Source: Planctomycetaceae bacterium (lineage in GTDB: Bacteria; Planctomycetota; Planctomycetia; Pirellulales; Pirellulaceae). From it: 10,487 nt of DNA. The DNA is taken from contig JAHEAM010000095.1 of the NCBI GenBank assembly GCA_024642765.1, positions 1-10,487 on the forward strand, read 5' to 3'. Shown here one piece after another: positions 1-6,341 of the stretch. The notes under the pieces were generated by a model. That model saw only the letters and a program-made list of their open reading frames with translations, did not search any database and was not told the DNA's origin. A program made the translations under genes and the position numbers. The first letter of the stretch is position 1, and every line of letters begins with the position of its first letter.

Positions 1-1974
1 GTTTTTGATTCTCAAGTGTCGGCTGTTAACGATTTCGAAATCCTGAACGCAGATGGCCGGGCCTCAAATATTGCAGCTGCCATTGACTTTGCGAACAAGC
101 GTTTTCAAAACAAATCTTGTGCGGGTATCCTGGTGCTCTCGGATGGTTGCGCAACCGATGACTTGCTCGGGGCGATGAATTCTAAGGTGCCAGTTTACCC
201 AGTCTTGGTGGGAAGTGACTTCAAAAACGATATCGCGATAGAAGACGTTAATGTCAGTCAAACATTGTTCGAATCGGCGCCGGCGACGATTGGCGTTGCC
301 CTAAAATGTGTAGGCTACGCTGGCGAGGATATCGTCGTTCGATTGGTAAATCGATTGGGGAAAGAAGTTGCCCGTGAAACCGTATTCGGCGTCGAAGACA
401 ACAAACGATTTGCAGTCCGTTTTGAAACGAAACCGCAAGAGACGGGCGCCAATTACTTCACCATCCAAACGTTTGCGGCAAATGACGAAGCTAAGGTTGC
501 AAGCGGAACCGTAACCACCGAAGCGACTTTTGAAAACAACCAGCAAACGGTCGTCGTTGATCGCGGCCGAGGTCCCTATCGAATTCTTTATGTCGGCGGA
601 CGACCGAATTGGGAATACAAGTTTCTCAATCGAGCTCTGTATGAGGACGAAGAAATTGAGTTGATCTCAATGCTGAGGGTCGCCAAACGCGAAGCCAAAT
701 TTTCATTTCGCAGTAACCGCAGCGATCGAACAAACCCTCTTTTTCGTGGTTTTGGCGGCGATGAAGAAGACACCGAGCAGTATTCGGAACCGGTCTTCGT
801 GACCTTGCCAAACAGCGATTCCTTGGCCGCCAAACTTAAGGGAGGGTTTCCAAAGTCCGCTGATGATCTCTTCGAATTCGACGGAATCATCTTGGACGAT
901 GTTGAAGCTGAATTCTTTACGCCTGACCAAATGAGCTTGGTTGAAGAATTCGTGAGTCGACGCGGTGGCGGGCTGGTCATGTTGGGTGGTCAAGAATCTT
1001 TTCGAAATGGCCAGTATGCACGCACACCTATTGGCGACATGCTTCCCGTATATTTGGACGCGGTGTCACGCCTCAAAAACACGTCCGATGTCAGAATGGA
1101 ACTTTCACGCGAGGGCATGTTGCAGCCGTGGATTCGACTGCGCAAGACTCAACCCGAAGAAGACGTGCGGCTGGCGAACATGCCAACTTTTAAGACGATC
1201 AGCCCCGTGAGCTCGATCAAACCCGGTGGAAGTGTGTTGGCAATCTCTAGTGACGATGCTGACGGGACGTTGCCTTTGATCGTCGAACAGCGATTTGGCA
1301 GCGGGAAGACGTGTGCCATTATGGTGGGGGACCTTTGGCGATGGCAAATGCAAAACAAAGACGATGGTGATCTCAGTGTCGCGTGGCGGCAATTCGCAAG
1401 GTGGTTGGTATCCGACGTGCCTCGTCGCGTCGAGTTGAATATCGATCAAGACAATCGTGTTTCGTTGGCGGCAAGGGTTGTTGTGCGTGATGAGCAATAC
1501 CGGGCGTTAGATAATTGTCGAGTTGTCGCATCGATTCAACCACTAGACCAAACTTCCGAATCCCAATCGCCAATCGAAATTCTGGCCAAACCCGACGAAG
1601 AAAAGTTGGGCGAATATCATTTCGAATTTTTCCCGTTGGATGCCGGTTCCTACCAAGTCATGGTCACCGTAGCAGATGAAATCGGTGAGACGATCGGGAA
1701 TACGGAATCCGGTTGGGTCAGTCAGCCAGCGGTCGCTGAGTTCAATCGCCTTCAGCCCGATCGCGATCAGTTGCAAAAAATTGCAGAGTCTTCAGGAGGG
1801 CGTTTACTCGAATTGAGTGAACTAGACGCATTCTGCCGATCCGTTCCGATCAATGACACAATGATCGTTGAAACTAAGATTGAGCCATGGTGGCATCAGT
1901 GGCCCGTATTTGTTGGAGCACTGGGTTGCTTGATTTGTGAATGGGGCATTCGTCGCTGGAAAGGCCTACCATGA
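1..1974 (+). CDS. VWA / GATase1-like domain membrane protein, 5'-truncated by the window edge
   Basis: The frame is open from base 1, so the start lies upstream; 657 residues are visible. Counting from the first codon in the window, about residues 15-75 are the C-terminal half of a von Willebrand A domain (GILVLSDG strand at about 42-49). The DxSxS metal-binding motif would lie upstream. A beta-sandwich-like stretch follows to about 190. A GATase1-like fold then begins at YVGGRPNWEYKFL (about 197) and contains FDGIILDD and GGGLVMLGGQESF, followed by TPIGDMLPV. No Gly-x-Cys-x-Gly nucleophile is present, so glutaminase activity is unlikely. One transmembrane helix (about 637-653) and a basic tail (RRWKG) end the protein, suggesting a C-terminal anchor with most of the chain outside the cytoplasm. 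In planctomycetes such proteins often sit near MoxR ATPase and DUF58 genes; none is visible here. The stop overlaps the next start (ATGA). The family call is firm, the function unknown. Confidence 0.85.
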   Translation, partial: VFDSQVSAVNDFEILNADGRASNIAAAIDFANKRFQNKSCAGILVLSDGCATDDLLGAMNSKVPVYPVLVGSDFKNDIAIEDVNVSQTLFESAPATIGVALKCVGYAGEDIVVRLVNRLGKEVARETVFGVEDNKRFAVRFETKPQETGANYFTIQTFAANDEAKVASGTVTTEATFENNQQTVVVDRGRGPYRILYVGGRPNWEYKFLNRALYEDEEIELISMLRVAKREAKFSFRSNRSDRTNPLFRGFGGDEEDTEQYSEPVFVTLPNSDSLAAKLKGGFPKSADDLFEFDGIILDDVEAEFFTPDQMSLVEEFVSRRGGGLVMLGGQESFRNGQYARTPIGDMLPVYLDAVSRLKNTSDVRMELSREGMLQPWIRLRKTQPEEDVRLANMPTFKTISPVSSIKPGGSVLAISSDDADGTLPLIVEQRFGSGKTCAIMVGDLWRWQMQNKDDGDLSVAWRQFARWLVSDVPRRVELNIDQDNRVSLAARVVVRDEQYRALDNCRVVASIQPLDQTSESQSPIEILAKPDEEKLGEYHFEFFPLDAGSYQVMVTVADEIGETIGNTESGWVSQPAVAEFNRLQPDRDQLQKIAESSGGRLLELSELDAFCRSVPINDTMIVETKIEPWWHQWPVFVGALGCLICEWGIRRWKGLP

Positions 1975-3020
1975 TTCAAAAACGAAAATCCTGTTTGGGT
2001 GTGGTCGTGGTGTTGTCGGCTGTGCTGACGACACAATCGTTTGCCGCAATACAAGAAATCTCCGACGGATCTGAGTTGGTTACCAAGCGCGAATTGGTTA
2101 TCGTCGTGGGTGCCGAAGGCGAAGTTGAATTTGCAAGTCAATTCACCGAATGGGGCGCTAAATGGCAGAAGATCGGAGCAGATACTTCGATGAACGTTAC
2201 ATTGATTCACAACCCGCTAGAGCGCGAAGTGACGGATAATTCAGATTCATCCCAACCCACAAATGGAGAGGCGCTTGTGCAATTGCAGGAGTGTTTACTA
2301 CGGTTGCGCGGCGACCAGGCGATCAGTGATTTGTGGGTTGTACTGATTGGTCATGGAACCTTTGATGGCAAGACAGCGAAGTTCAACTTAGTTGGTCCCG
2401 ATGTTTCGCCAGAGGAATTGCGAGCTTGGTTGCCGGACGCCGAATCGCCAATCCGTCAAGTCGTTTTGAATTGTGCGTCAGCCAGTGGACCCTTTGTTCA
2501 GGCCTTAAGCGCACGCAACCGAATCGTGATAACATCAACAAAATCGGGAGCAGAAACGAACTTCGCACGCTTCGGCGGATTCTTAGTCGAAGCGATTTCG
2601 AATCCAGAAGCTGTTGACCTAGACAAAGACGGGCGATCGTCACTTTTAGAAGCGTTCCTAATCGCCTCGCGCGAAACAAACACGTTCTACGACGAACAAT
2701 CGCGTCTAGCCACTGAACACGCTTTGTTGGACGACAATGGTGACCGCTTGGGTACGGCTGCCGATTGGTTTGATGGGATTCGGGTCGTCGGCAATTCGAA
2801 AGATGGGCGTGAACCTGACGGTACACGAGCAAACCAAGTTTTCCTAAGAACAGCTGCGGCCGATTCGAAGATAGATGCGGAGTCGTTGAACTTATTAAAC
2901 GAAATGGAAATTGCAGTCGAGGCGTTTATTCGTCAAAAGGCATCAATGCCAGAAGAGCTTTATTACCAACAGCTTGAAAGGCTACTCCTAGATTTCGCCC
3001 GTGCATCCCAAAGTCGTTAA
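1971..3020 (+). CDS. Secreted legumain/caspase-like (C13-type) protein with EF-hand-like loop
   Basis: 349 residues from the ATG at 1971, which overlaps the upstream stop as ATGA. This start gives a clean signal peptide: basic MIQKRK, hydrophobic VVVVLSAVL, and a likely cut after SFA near residue 25. An upstream in-frame ATG at 1941 would bury the signal, so I reject it. The mature protein shows the order of a clan CD cysteine peptidase: a strand LWVVLIGHG ending in His128-Gly, then IRQVVLNCASASG with Cys168 forming the candidate His/Cys dyad. About residues 216-227 hold a DLDKDGRSSLLE loop with EF-hand-like acidic spacing, and LLDDNGDRLGT follows near 252-262. These match my memory of planctomycete C13/caspase-like proteins. 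A substrate cannot be inferred. Coupling to the upstream VWA membrane protein suggests shared work at the cell surface. It could be a proteolytically inactive scaffold, although both dyad residues are present. Confidence 0.75.
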   Translation: MIQKRKSCLGVVVVLSAVLTTQSFAAIQEISDGSELVTKRELVIVVGAEGEVEFASQFTEWGAKWQKIGADTSMNVTLIHNPLEREVTDNSDSSQPTNGEALVQLQECLLRLRGDQAISDLWVVLIGHGTFDGKTAKFNLVGPDVSPEELRAWLPDAESPIRQVVLNCASASGPFVQALSARNRIVITSTKSGAETNFARFGGFLVEAISNPEAVDLDKDGRSSLLEAFLIASRETNTFYDEQSRLATEHALLDDNGDRLGTAADWFDGIRVVGNSKDGREPDGTRANQVFLRTAAADSKIDAESLNLLNEMEIAVEAFIRQKASMPEELYYQQLERLLLDFARASQSR

Positions 3021-3151
3021 GGCATCTTAAACCACAACTTGATCGAAATGGGTCTTGTTCGTTTCCAGTCGGCGAACCCCATTGTTCGAAACTTGTGTTG
3101 CAACGGAACGATTGATAGTTTTTCGCGAATGACGTTGGCGAAATGATCTCC

Positions 3152-3157
3152 GGAGAA
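3152..3157 (+). promoter_or_regulatory. Ribosome binding site of the four-helix membrane protein gene
   Basis: GGAGAA lies 8 bases before the ATG at 3166. It supports that start and shows that the gene has its own translation signal. The gene is separated from the preceding one by 145 bases, in which I see no convincing promoter or terminator. Confidence 0.6.
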
Positions 3158-3165
3158 CTAAATCT

Positions 3166-3678
3166 ATGAAGTGGATCGCGATCATACTGATGTGCGTCGC
3201 AACCTGTGTGGTCTACGGAGTCATACACGACCAGATCACTGCTCGAATTTGTGTCGATTACTTTACCATTGGCCATCCGCCAATATTTGACACTCACGAC
3301 CCAACATTGCTTGGACTGGGATGGGGCGTCCTGGCCACTTGGTGGTTCGGTGTGTTGCTTGGTATTCCTCTTGCTGCCGCCTGTCGATTGGGGCGCCGGC
3401 CCAAACGTGCACCAAGCACATTGTGGCATCCACTCTTCCGACTTTCGTTTCTGTCGCTCGCTGCGGCAACACTCGCTGGACTATTTGGATGGATTGCTGC
3501 AGCGAACGGCTGGGTGTATCTCGTGGGTCCTATTGCCAATCTTGTTCCCGCCCATCGTCATGTACCATTTCTCATTGACCTCTGGGCGCATTGTGCCAGT
3601 TATCTAGTCGGTTTTTTTGGCGTTATTGTGTTGGTATTGCTCGGTAGGCAACGCGCACCCCTACAAATCGACAGTTAG
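3166..3678 (+). CDS. Conserved-looking four-helix integral membrane protein, function unknown
   Basis: 170 residues. Four hydrophobic segments are visible: about 2-20 (WIAIILMCVATCVVYGVI), 49-72 (with a GWGVLATWWFGVLLG core), 91-117 (SLAAATLAGLFGWIAAANG) and 137-158 (YLVGFFGVIVLVLLG). Polar signatures lie between helices: HDQITARICVDYFTIGHPP after helix 1, a basic CRLGRRPKRAP loop after helix 2, and PAHRHVPFLIDLWAHC before helix 4. The HDQITAR...DYFTIGHPP block resembles uncharacterised membrane proteins I remember from proteobacteria and planctomycetes, but I can attach no name or function. The charged cytoplasmic-type loop after helix 2 suggests N- and C-termini on the same side as that loop. 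The ATG is supported by GGAGAA upstream. Flanking gaps of 145 and 201 bases suggest it is expressed on its own. Confidence 0.75.
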   Translation: MKWIAIILMCVATCVVYGVIHDQITARICVDYFTIGHPPIFDTHDPTLLGLGWGVLATWWFGVLLGIPLAAACRLGRRPKRAPSTLWHPLFRLSFLSLAAATLAGLFGWIAAANGWVYLVGPIANLVPAHRHVPFLIDLWAHCASYLVGFFGVIVLVLLGRQRAPLQIDS

Positions 3679-3719
3679 AGACGTTTTGGCACCGATTTGC
3701 GGGGCGGCAAATGACTGTC
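3670..3719 (+). terminator. Weak hairpin candidate at the end of the four-helix protein gene
   Basis: Two nested perfect 6-bp arms: GACAGT (3670-3675) with ACTGTC (3714-3719), and inside it ATTTGC (3695-3700) with GCAAAT (3707-3712) around a GGGGCG loop. The outer left arm overlaps the final codons. There is no following T-run and the outer pairing leaves a 19-base one-sided bulge. It is therefore at best a factor-dependent terminator or a transcript-end structure. Confidence 0.25.
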
Positions 3720-3747
3720 ATAGAATGCGACCGGTTTTGATTCGCTC

Positions 3748-3816
3748 ATGATGGATCAGATCTGCATTGTTGGCAGCACGATTTCGAAAGAGTACAATCC
3801 TCTGGCTGATCATCAT
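3748..3816 (+). repeat. Imperfect inverted repeat in the truB upstream region
   Basis: ATGATGGATCAG (3748-3759) pairs with CTGATCATCAT (3806-3816) except for one extra G, giving an 11-bp stem. The enclosed 46 bases contain a small inner stem, CTGC (3762-3765) with GCAG (3773-3776). It lies 64 bases before the truB start and could be a leader structure or a binding site with separated half-sites. Chance is not excluded. Confidence 0.35.
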
Positions 3817-3879
3817 TGAAATTGCATAGGCGTTCTATTTACGGCTCGTTATTTCTGTCACGTTGAAACAACTTTTTCG

Positions 3880-4758
3880 ATGCGAGAACTATTCGGATTG
3901 ATCAATTTGTTCAAACCATCTGGTATAAGTAGTCGGCGGGCAGTATCCATTTTGTCAGAACGCATTCGTCGAACGAAATTCGGCCATGCCGGCACTCTGG
4001 ATCCATTGGCTGAAGGCGTGTTGCTGGTCGCCGTCGGACGCGCCACGCGCATTGTCTCTTTTCTGCACGAGTTGCCAAAACAGTATTTGGCAACGTTTGA
4101 CTTGGGCCTCGAAAGTCCCTCGCAGGACACCACAACGGATTGCAGGCAGGTCTTTCACAGAAATGTAAACAGGGAAGAATTGATTGCGGCGTGCAAGGCC
4201 CATTGCGGAGAAATTTCACAAGTCCCTCCTGCATTTTCGGCGGTCAGAGTCAACGGACGTCGAGCATACAAATTAGCGCGAGCCGGTGCGGAAGTGGAAT
4301 TGCAACCACGACTTGTCAACGTATATGACATCCAACTTATTTCGTTTTCTGAGACGCATTTCCAGCTGCTAATCGATTGTGGCAAGGGAACGTATGCCCG
4401 CACGCTCGGGTTTGATATCGCAAAATCCCTTGGAACAACATGTGTGATGTCGAAATTAACGCGCACTCGAATTGGACCATTCGGGGTGGAAGAAAGTATC
4501 GAGGCCAGTGACTTCATCTCAGCAAGTTGGCGGAACCAACTACTCAACCCAACTCTGGCCTTTCCGGATTGGCCTCAAGTTGTCCTTTCAGCCGAACAAA
4601 TCGACGGCGCTGAAAATGGCTTTTGGCCGCAACTTGAGGCACCGGAAGACAACGTCCTGGGCGTCGACGGAGAAGGCCGTTTGATCGCGCTGCTGCGACG
4701 CGCCGAAGGGAATCGATTTAGATACACAATCAACTTTGTCCCGAATGGCGATAATTGA
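3880..4758 (+). CDS. truB: tRNA pseudouridine(55) synthase TruB
   Basis: 292 residues, close to the usual 290-315. TruB converts uridine 55 in the T-loop of tRNAs to pseudouridine in the cytoplasm. The diagnostic motif GHAGTLDPLAEGVL is at residues 35-48, with Asp41 as the catalytic aspartate. GLINLFKPSGISS is at the N-terminus and Tyr69 (KQYLA) corresponds to the conserved base-stacking tyrosine. QVPPAFSAVRVNGRRAYKLA spans 114-133, and CGKGTYARTLGFD (167-179) followed by SKLTRTRIGPF matches the conserved C-terminal half of the catalytic domain. About 215-292 is a short, poorly conserved C-terminal region. No strong Shine-Dalgarno precedes the ATG, but homology begins within the first ten residues, so the start is well placed. 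rbfA, infB and rpsO, its common bacterial neighbours, are absent on both sides. The next gene is convergent, 62 bases away, with no clear terminator between. Confidence 0.95.
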   Translation: MRELFGLINLFKPSGISSRRAVSILSERIRRTKFGHAGTLDPLAEGVLLVAVGRATRIVSFLHELPKQYLATFDLGLESPSQDTTTDCRQVFHRNVNREELIAACKAHCGEISQVPPAFSAVRVNGRRAYKLARAGAEVELQPRLVNVYDIQLISFSETHFQLLIDCGKGTYARTLGFDIAKSLGTTCVMSKLTRTRIGPFGVEESIEASDFISASWRNQLLNPTLAFPDWPQVVLSAEQIDGAENGFWPQLEAPEDNVLGVDGEGRLIALLRRAEGNRFRYTINFVPNGDN

Positions 4759-4820
4759 GAGCCTGGACACGCTTTCAGAAAATAACTGCAAAGCCGTCGA
4801 AAAATCTCGCTCAACTCTGG

Positions 4821-5912
4821 CTAGACTGTCGCGACTTTAACGCACAGTATTGGCGGCAACGAATGGAAAAGGCAATCCCACTCTTCACCTCCGTCGCGAC
4901 CGATCCAAAGTTGTCCCGTTGTTGTTCCAAAGTACAGCGCAGGAGATTTGAGCGAATCGATCGTCATTGCATCGCGTAATACTGTGAAGTAACTATCCTT
5001 CTTCGGCATGCCTTTGTTTAATTGCTTCCACGAATCGCCTCCGTTTTCAGTTCGCCACACCGATGGAATGGCACCTGGGCAAGTCCGTGTCATGCCCTCG
5101 AGTGGTACGACGTACGCCACATCTGGATCGTGTGGGTGCACAACGATTGGAAAACCAAAATCGCTCGGCAAACCTTCTGCAATTGAACGCCAAGTCTTAC
5201 CATGATCGTCACTTCTCAAAACGCCGATTCCTGGTCGTTCATCCCAACCACCATGGTTTTGCATATATAAACGACCGGGCGCATCTGGATGTCTTGCGAT
5301 TTTGTGAACGCATTGCCCAAACTCCGGATAGGGATCGGGTACAAATCCGGCGCCGACCCCAACGTTTGATGCGGCGAATGTATCGCCACCATCTTCGCTC
5401 ACATAATGCCCACCGGTTGAAATTCCCAGATGAATTCGGTTTCCGTCGCGAACGATCGTGTGCATACAGAGACCGCCATTTCCTGGATGCCATTGTCGAG
5501 CGTGTTCATGGTTACTGATTCCCGAAACCATCTGCCACGAGTCACCGGAATCTTCGCTCCGAAACAGAGCGGCGGGCTCAACACCACACCAAAGCTCCTT
5601 TTTATTTTCACCAGTCTCCAACGACCAAATGTTTGCGAGAGCGCGACCGTCGGATTTTGGAAAAGCTGGGGGAGATTTCGTTTCCTTGAATCTGTTCCCA
5701 AGATCTTTGGATGTTAAGACTTTCATGCCAAAGAACGCGTGACAACTACTGGCATGAATTTTCGGGGACCCGCGTTCGTCGATCAAGGTCGAATAAACGG
5801 CAACGCCGGGAGAGAAAGGCCCACGCAATTCAAAACGCTTTCGCGCCTTGGCGCCTTCAGCAACAAAGAGTCCTTTTTTTGTTCCGATACACAACAAGAC
5901 TCGCTCAGCCAT
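4821..5912 (-). CDS. Cytoplasmic Asp-box (BNR) beta-propeller protein
   Basis: 363 residues with no signal peptide. Five Asp-box repeats are readable: RSEDSGDSW (118-126), VSEDGGDTF (171-179), RSDDHGKTW (233-241), RTENGGDSW (287-295) and a weaker GRDGGEEW (338-345). This implies a six- or seven-bladed propeller of the sialidase/Vps10 superfamily. Databases often name such proteins exo-alpha-sialidase or glycosyl hydrolase, but I see no sialidase arginine triad or FRIP motif and the protein stays in the cytosol, so the enzyme name is unsafe. A His/Cys-rich stretch (NHEHARQWHPGNGGLCMHT, 134-152; QCVHKIARHP, 200-209; MQNHGGW, 217-223) may form a metal or active site. A strong GGGGAGG lies about 7 bases before the ATG at 5912. 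The gene upstream on the same strand encodes a MoaD/ThiS-like protein, a likely partner. Confidence 0.85.
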   Translation of the reverse strand: MAERVLLCIGTKKGLFVAEGAKARKRFELRGPFSPGVAVYSTLIDERGSPKIHASSCHAFFGMKVLTSKDLGNRFKETKSPPAFPKSDGRALANIWSLETGENKKELWCGVEPAALFRSEDSGDSWQMVSGISNHEHARQWHPGNGGLCMHTIVRDGNRIHLGISTGGHYVSEDGGDTFAASNVGVGAGFVPDPYPEFGQCVHKIARHPDAPGRLYMQNHGGWDERPGIGVLRSDDHGKTWRSIAEGLPSDFGFPIVVHPHDPDVAYVVPLEGMTRTCPGAIPSVWRTENGGDSWKQLNKGMPKKDSYFTVLRDAMTIDSLKSPALYFGTTTGQLWIGRDGGEEWDCLFHSLPPILCVKVATV

Positions 5913-5918
5913 GTCGGT

Positions 5919-5925
5919 TCCTCCC
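5919..5925 (-). promoter_or_regulatory. Strong Shine-Dalgarno of the Asp-box propeller gene
   Basis: Read on the minus strand, GGGGAGGAACCGAC directly precedes the ATG, placing GGAGG about 7 bases upstream. It fixes the start at 5912 and is the strongest ribosome binding site noticed in the window. Confidence 0.6.
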
Positions 5926-6029
5926 CTTCTATGAAACTTTATTAATTGTTCGGGACGTTATTTCAATTCGAGCCCAAGAAGTAATCGGCCGTCAAAGTTC
6001 TTTCGAGCAAACCTTAGCGAAGGTCTAAG

Positions 6030-6311
6030 TTAACCACCCGAAACAGCAGTCCAAATTGTCAAAACGTCGCCACTTCGCAGTGGCACATCAAGTCCAGTGG
6101 GCTCGCGCCACAGGACCAAGTCAGAATTAACGAACAAATTGATATGCCGGCGAATCGTCCCTGTTTCGTCACAAATGCTTTCATACAAAGAGGGGAATCG
6201 GGATTCGAGTTCCCCTAATGCCTTCCGCACATTAGATGCTTTAATATCAAATTCCGAACAAGCGCCGCAATATTGTTGCAGCGTTCCCGGGATGTGCACA
6301 ACTGCCGGCAT
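6030..6311 (-). CDS. MoaD/ThiS-like ubiquitin-fold sulfur-carrier-like protein
   Basis: 93 residues from the ATG at 6311; a TTG two codons upstream is possible but less likely. The chain shows the beta-grasp pattern of MoaD/ThiS. It opens with VVHIPGTLQQYCG and has a helix around SNVRKALGELESRFPSLYESI (26-46). INLFVNSDLVLW then leads to PLRSGDVLTIWTAVSGG. The C-terminal Gly-Gly is the feature that E1-like enzymes adenylate and convert to a thiocarboxylate in this family. No MoaE, MoaA, ThiG or E1-like gene is in the window, so molybdopterin or thiamine synthesis is not specifically indicated. The gene ends 117 bases before the Asp-box propeller gene on the same strand and starts 30 bases after the symporter stop. 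I recall MoaD-like and Asp-box propeller genes lying side by side in other bacteria, which suggests a dedicated carrier for that protein. Confidence 0.85.
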   Translation of the reverse strand: MPAVVHIPGTLQQYCGACSEFDIKASNVRKALGELESRFPSLYESICDETGTIRRHINLFVNSDLVLWREPTGLDVPLRSGDVLTIWTAVSGG

Positions 6312-6341
6312 AAGCAAACTTTCGTCTCTTTCCCAGCCTGA

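Noticed and set aside
588..980. 130-codon open frame on the minus strand
   Set aside because: It is antisense to the VWA/GATase1-like gene, Ser/Arg-rich and without family motifs.
195..1060. Active glutamine amidotransferase function for the first gene
   Set aside because: The fold motifs are present but the nucleophile elbow has no cysteine (MLGGQESF).
1941..1970. Earlier ATG for the C13-like protein
   Set aside because: It would put ten polar residues ahead of the signal peptide, while the ATG at 1971 gives the common ATGA coupling and a standard signal sequence.
2383..2832. 149-codon open frame on the minus strand
   Set aside because: It lies wholly inside the C13-like gene, and its translation is Arg/Leu-rich without recognisable domains; it is an antisense shadow.
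5063..5518. 151-codon open frame on the plus strand
   Set aside because: It is antisense to the Asp-box propeller, whose repeats and strong ribosome binding site identify the real gene.
4821..5912. Sialidase enzyme assignment
   Set aside because: Asp-boxes show only a propeller fold; no FRIP motif, Arg triad or secretion signal was found.
6011..6024. ACCTT/AAGGT mini-hairpin just after the MoaD-like stop
   Set aside because: Only five base pairs with a competing alternative pairing and no T-run; not distinguishable from chance.
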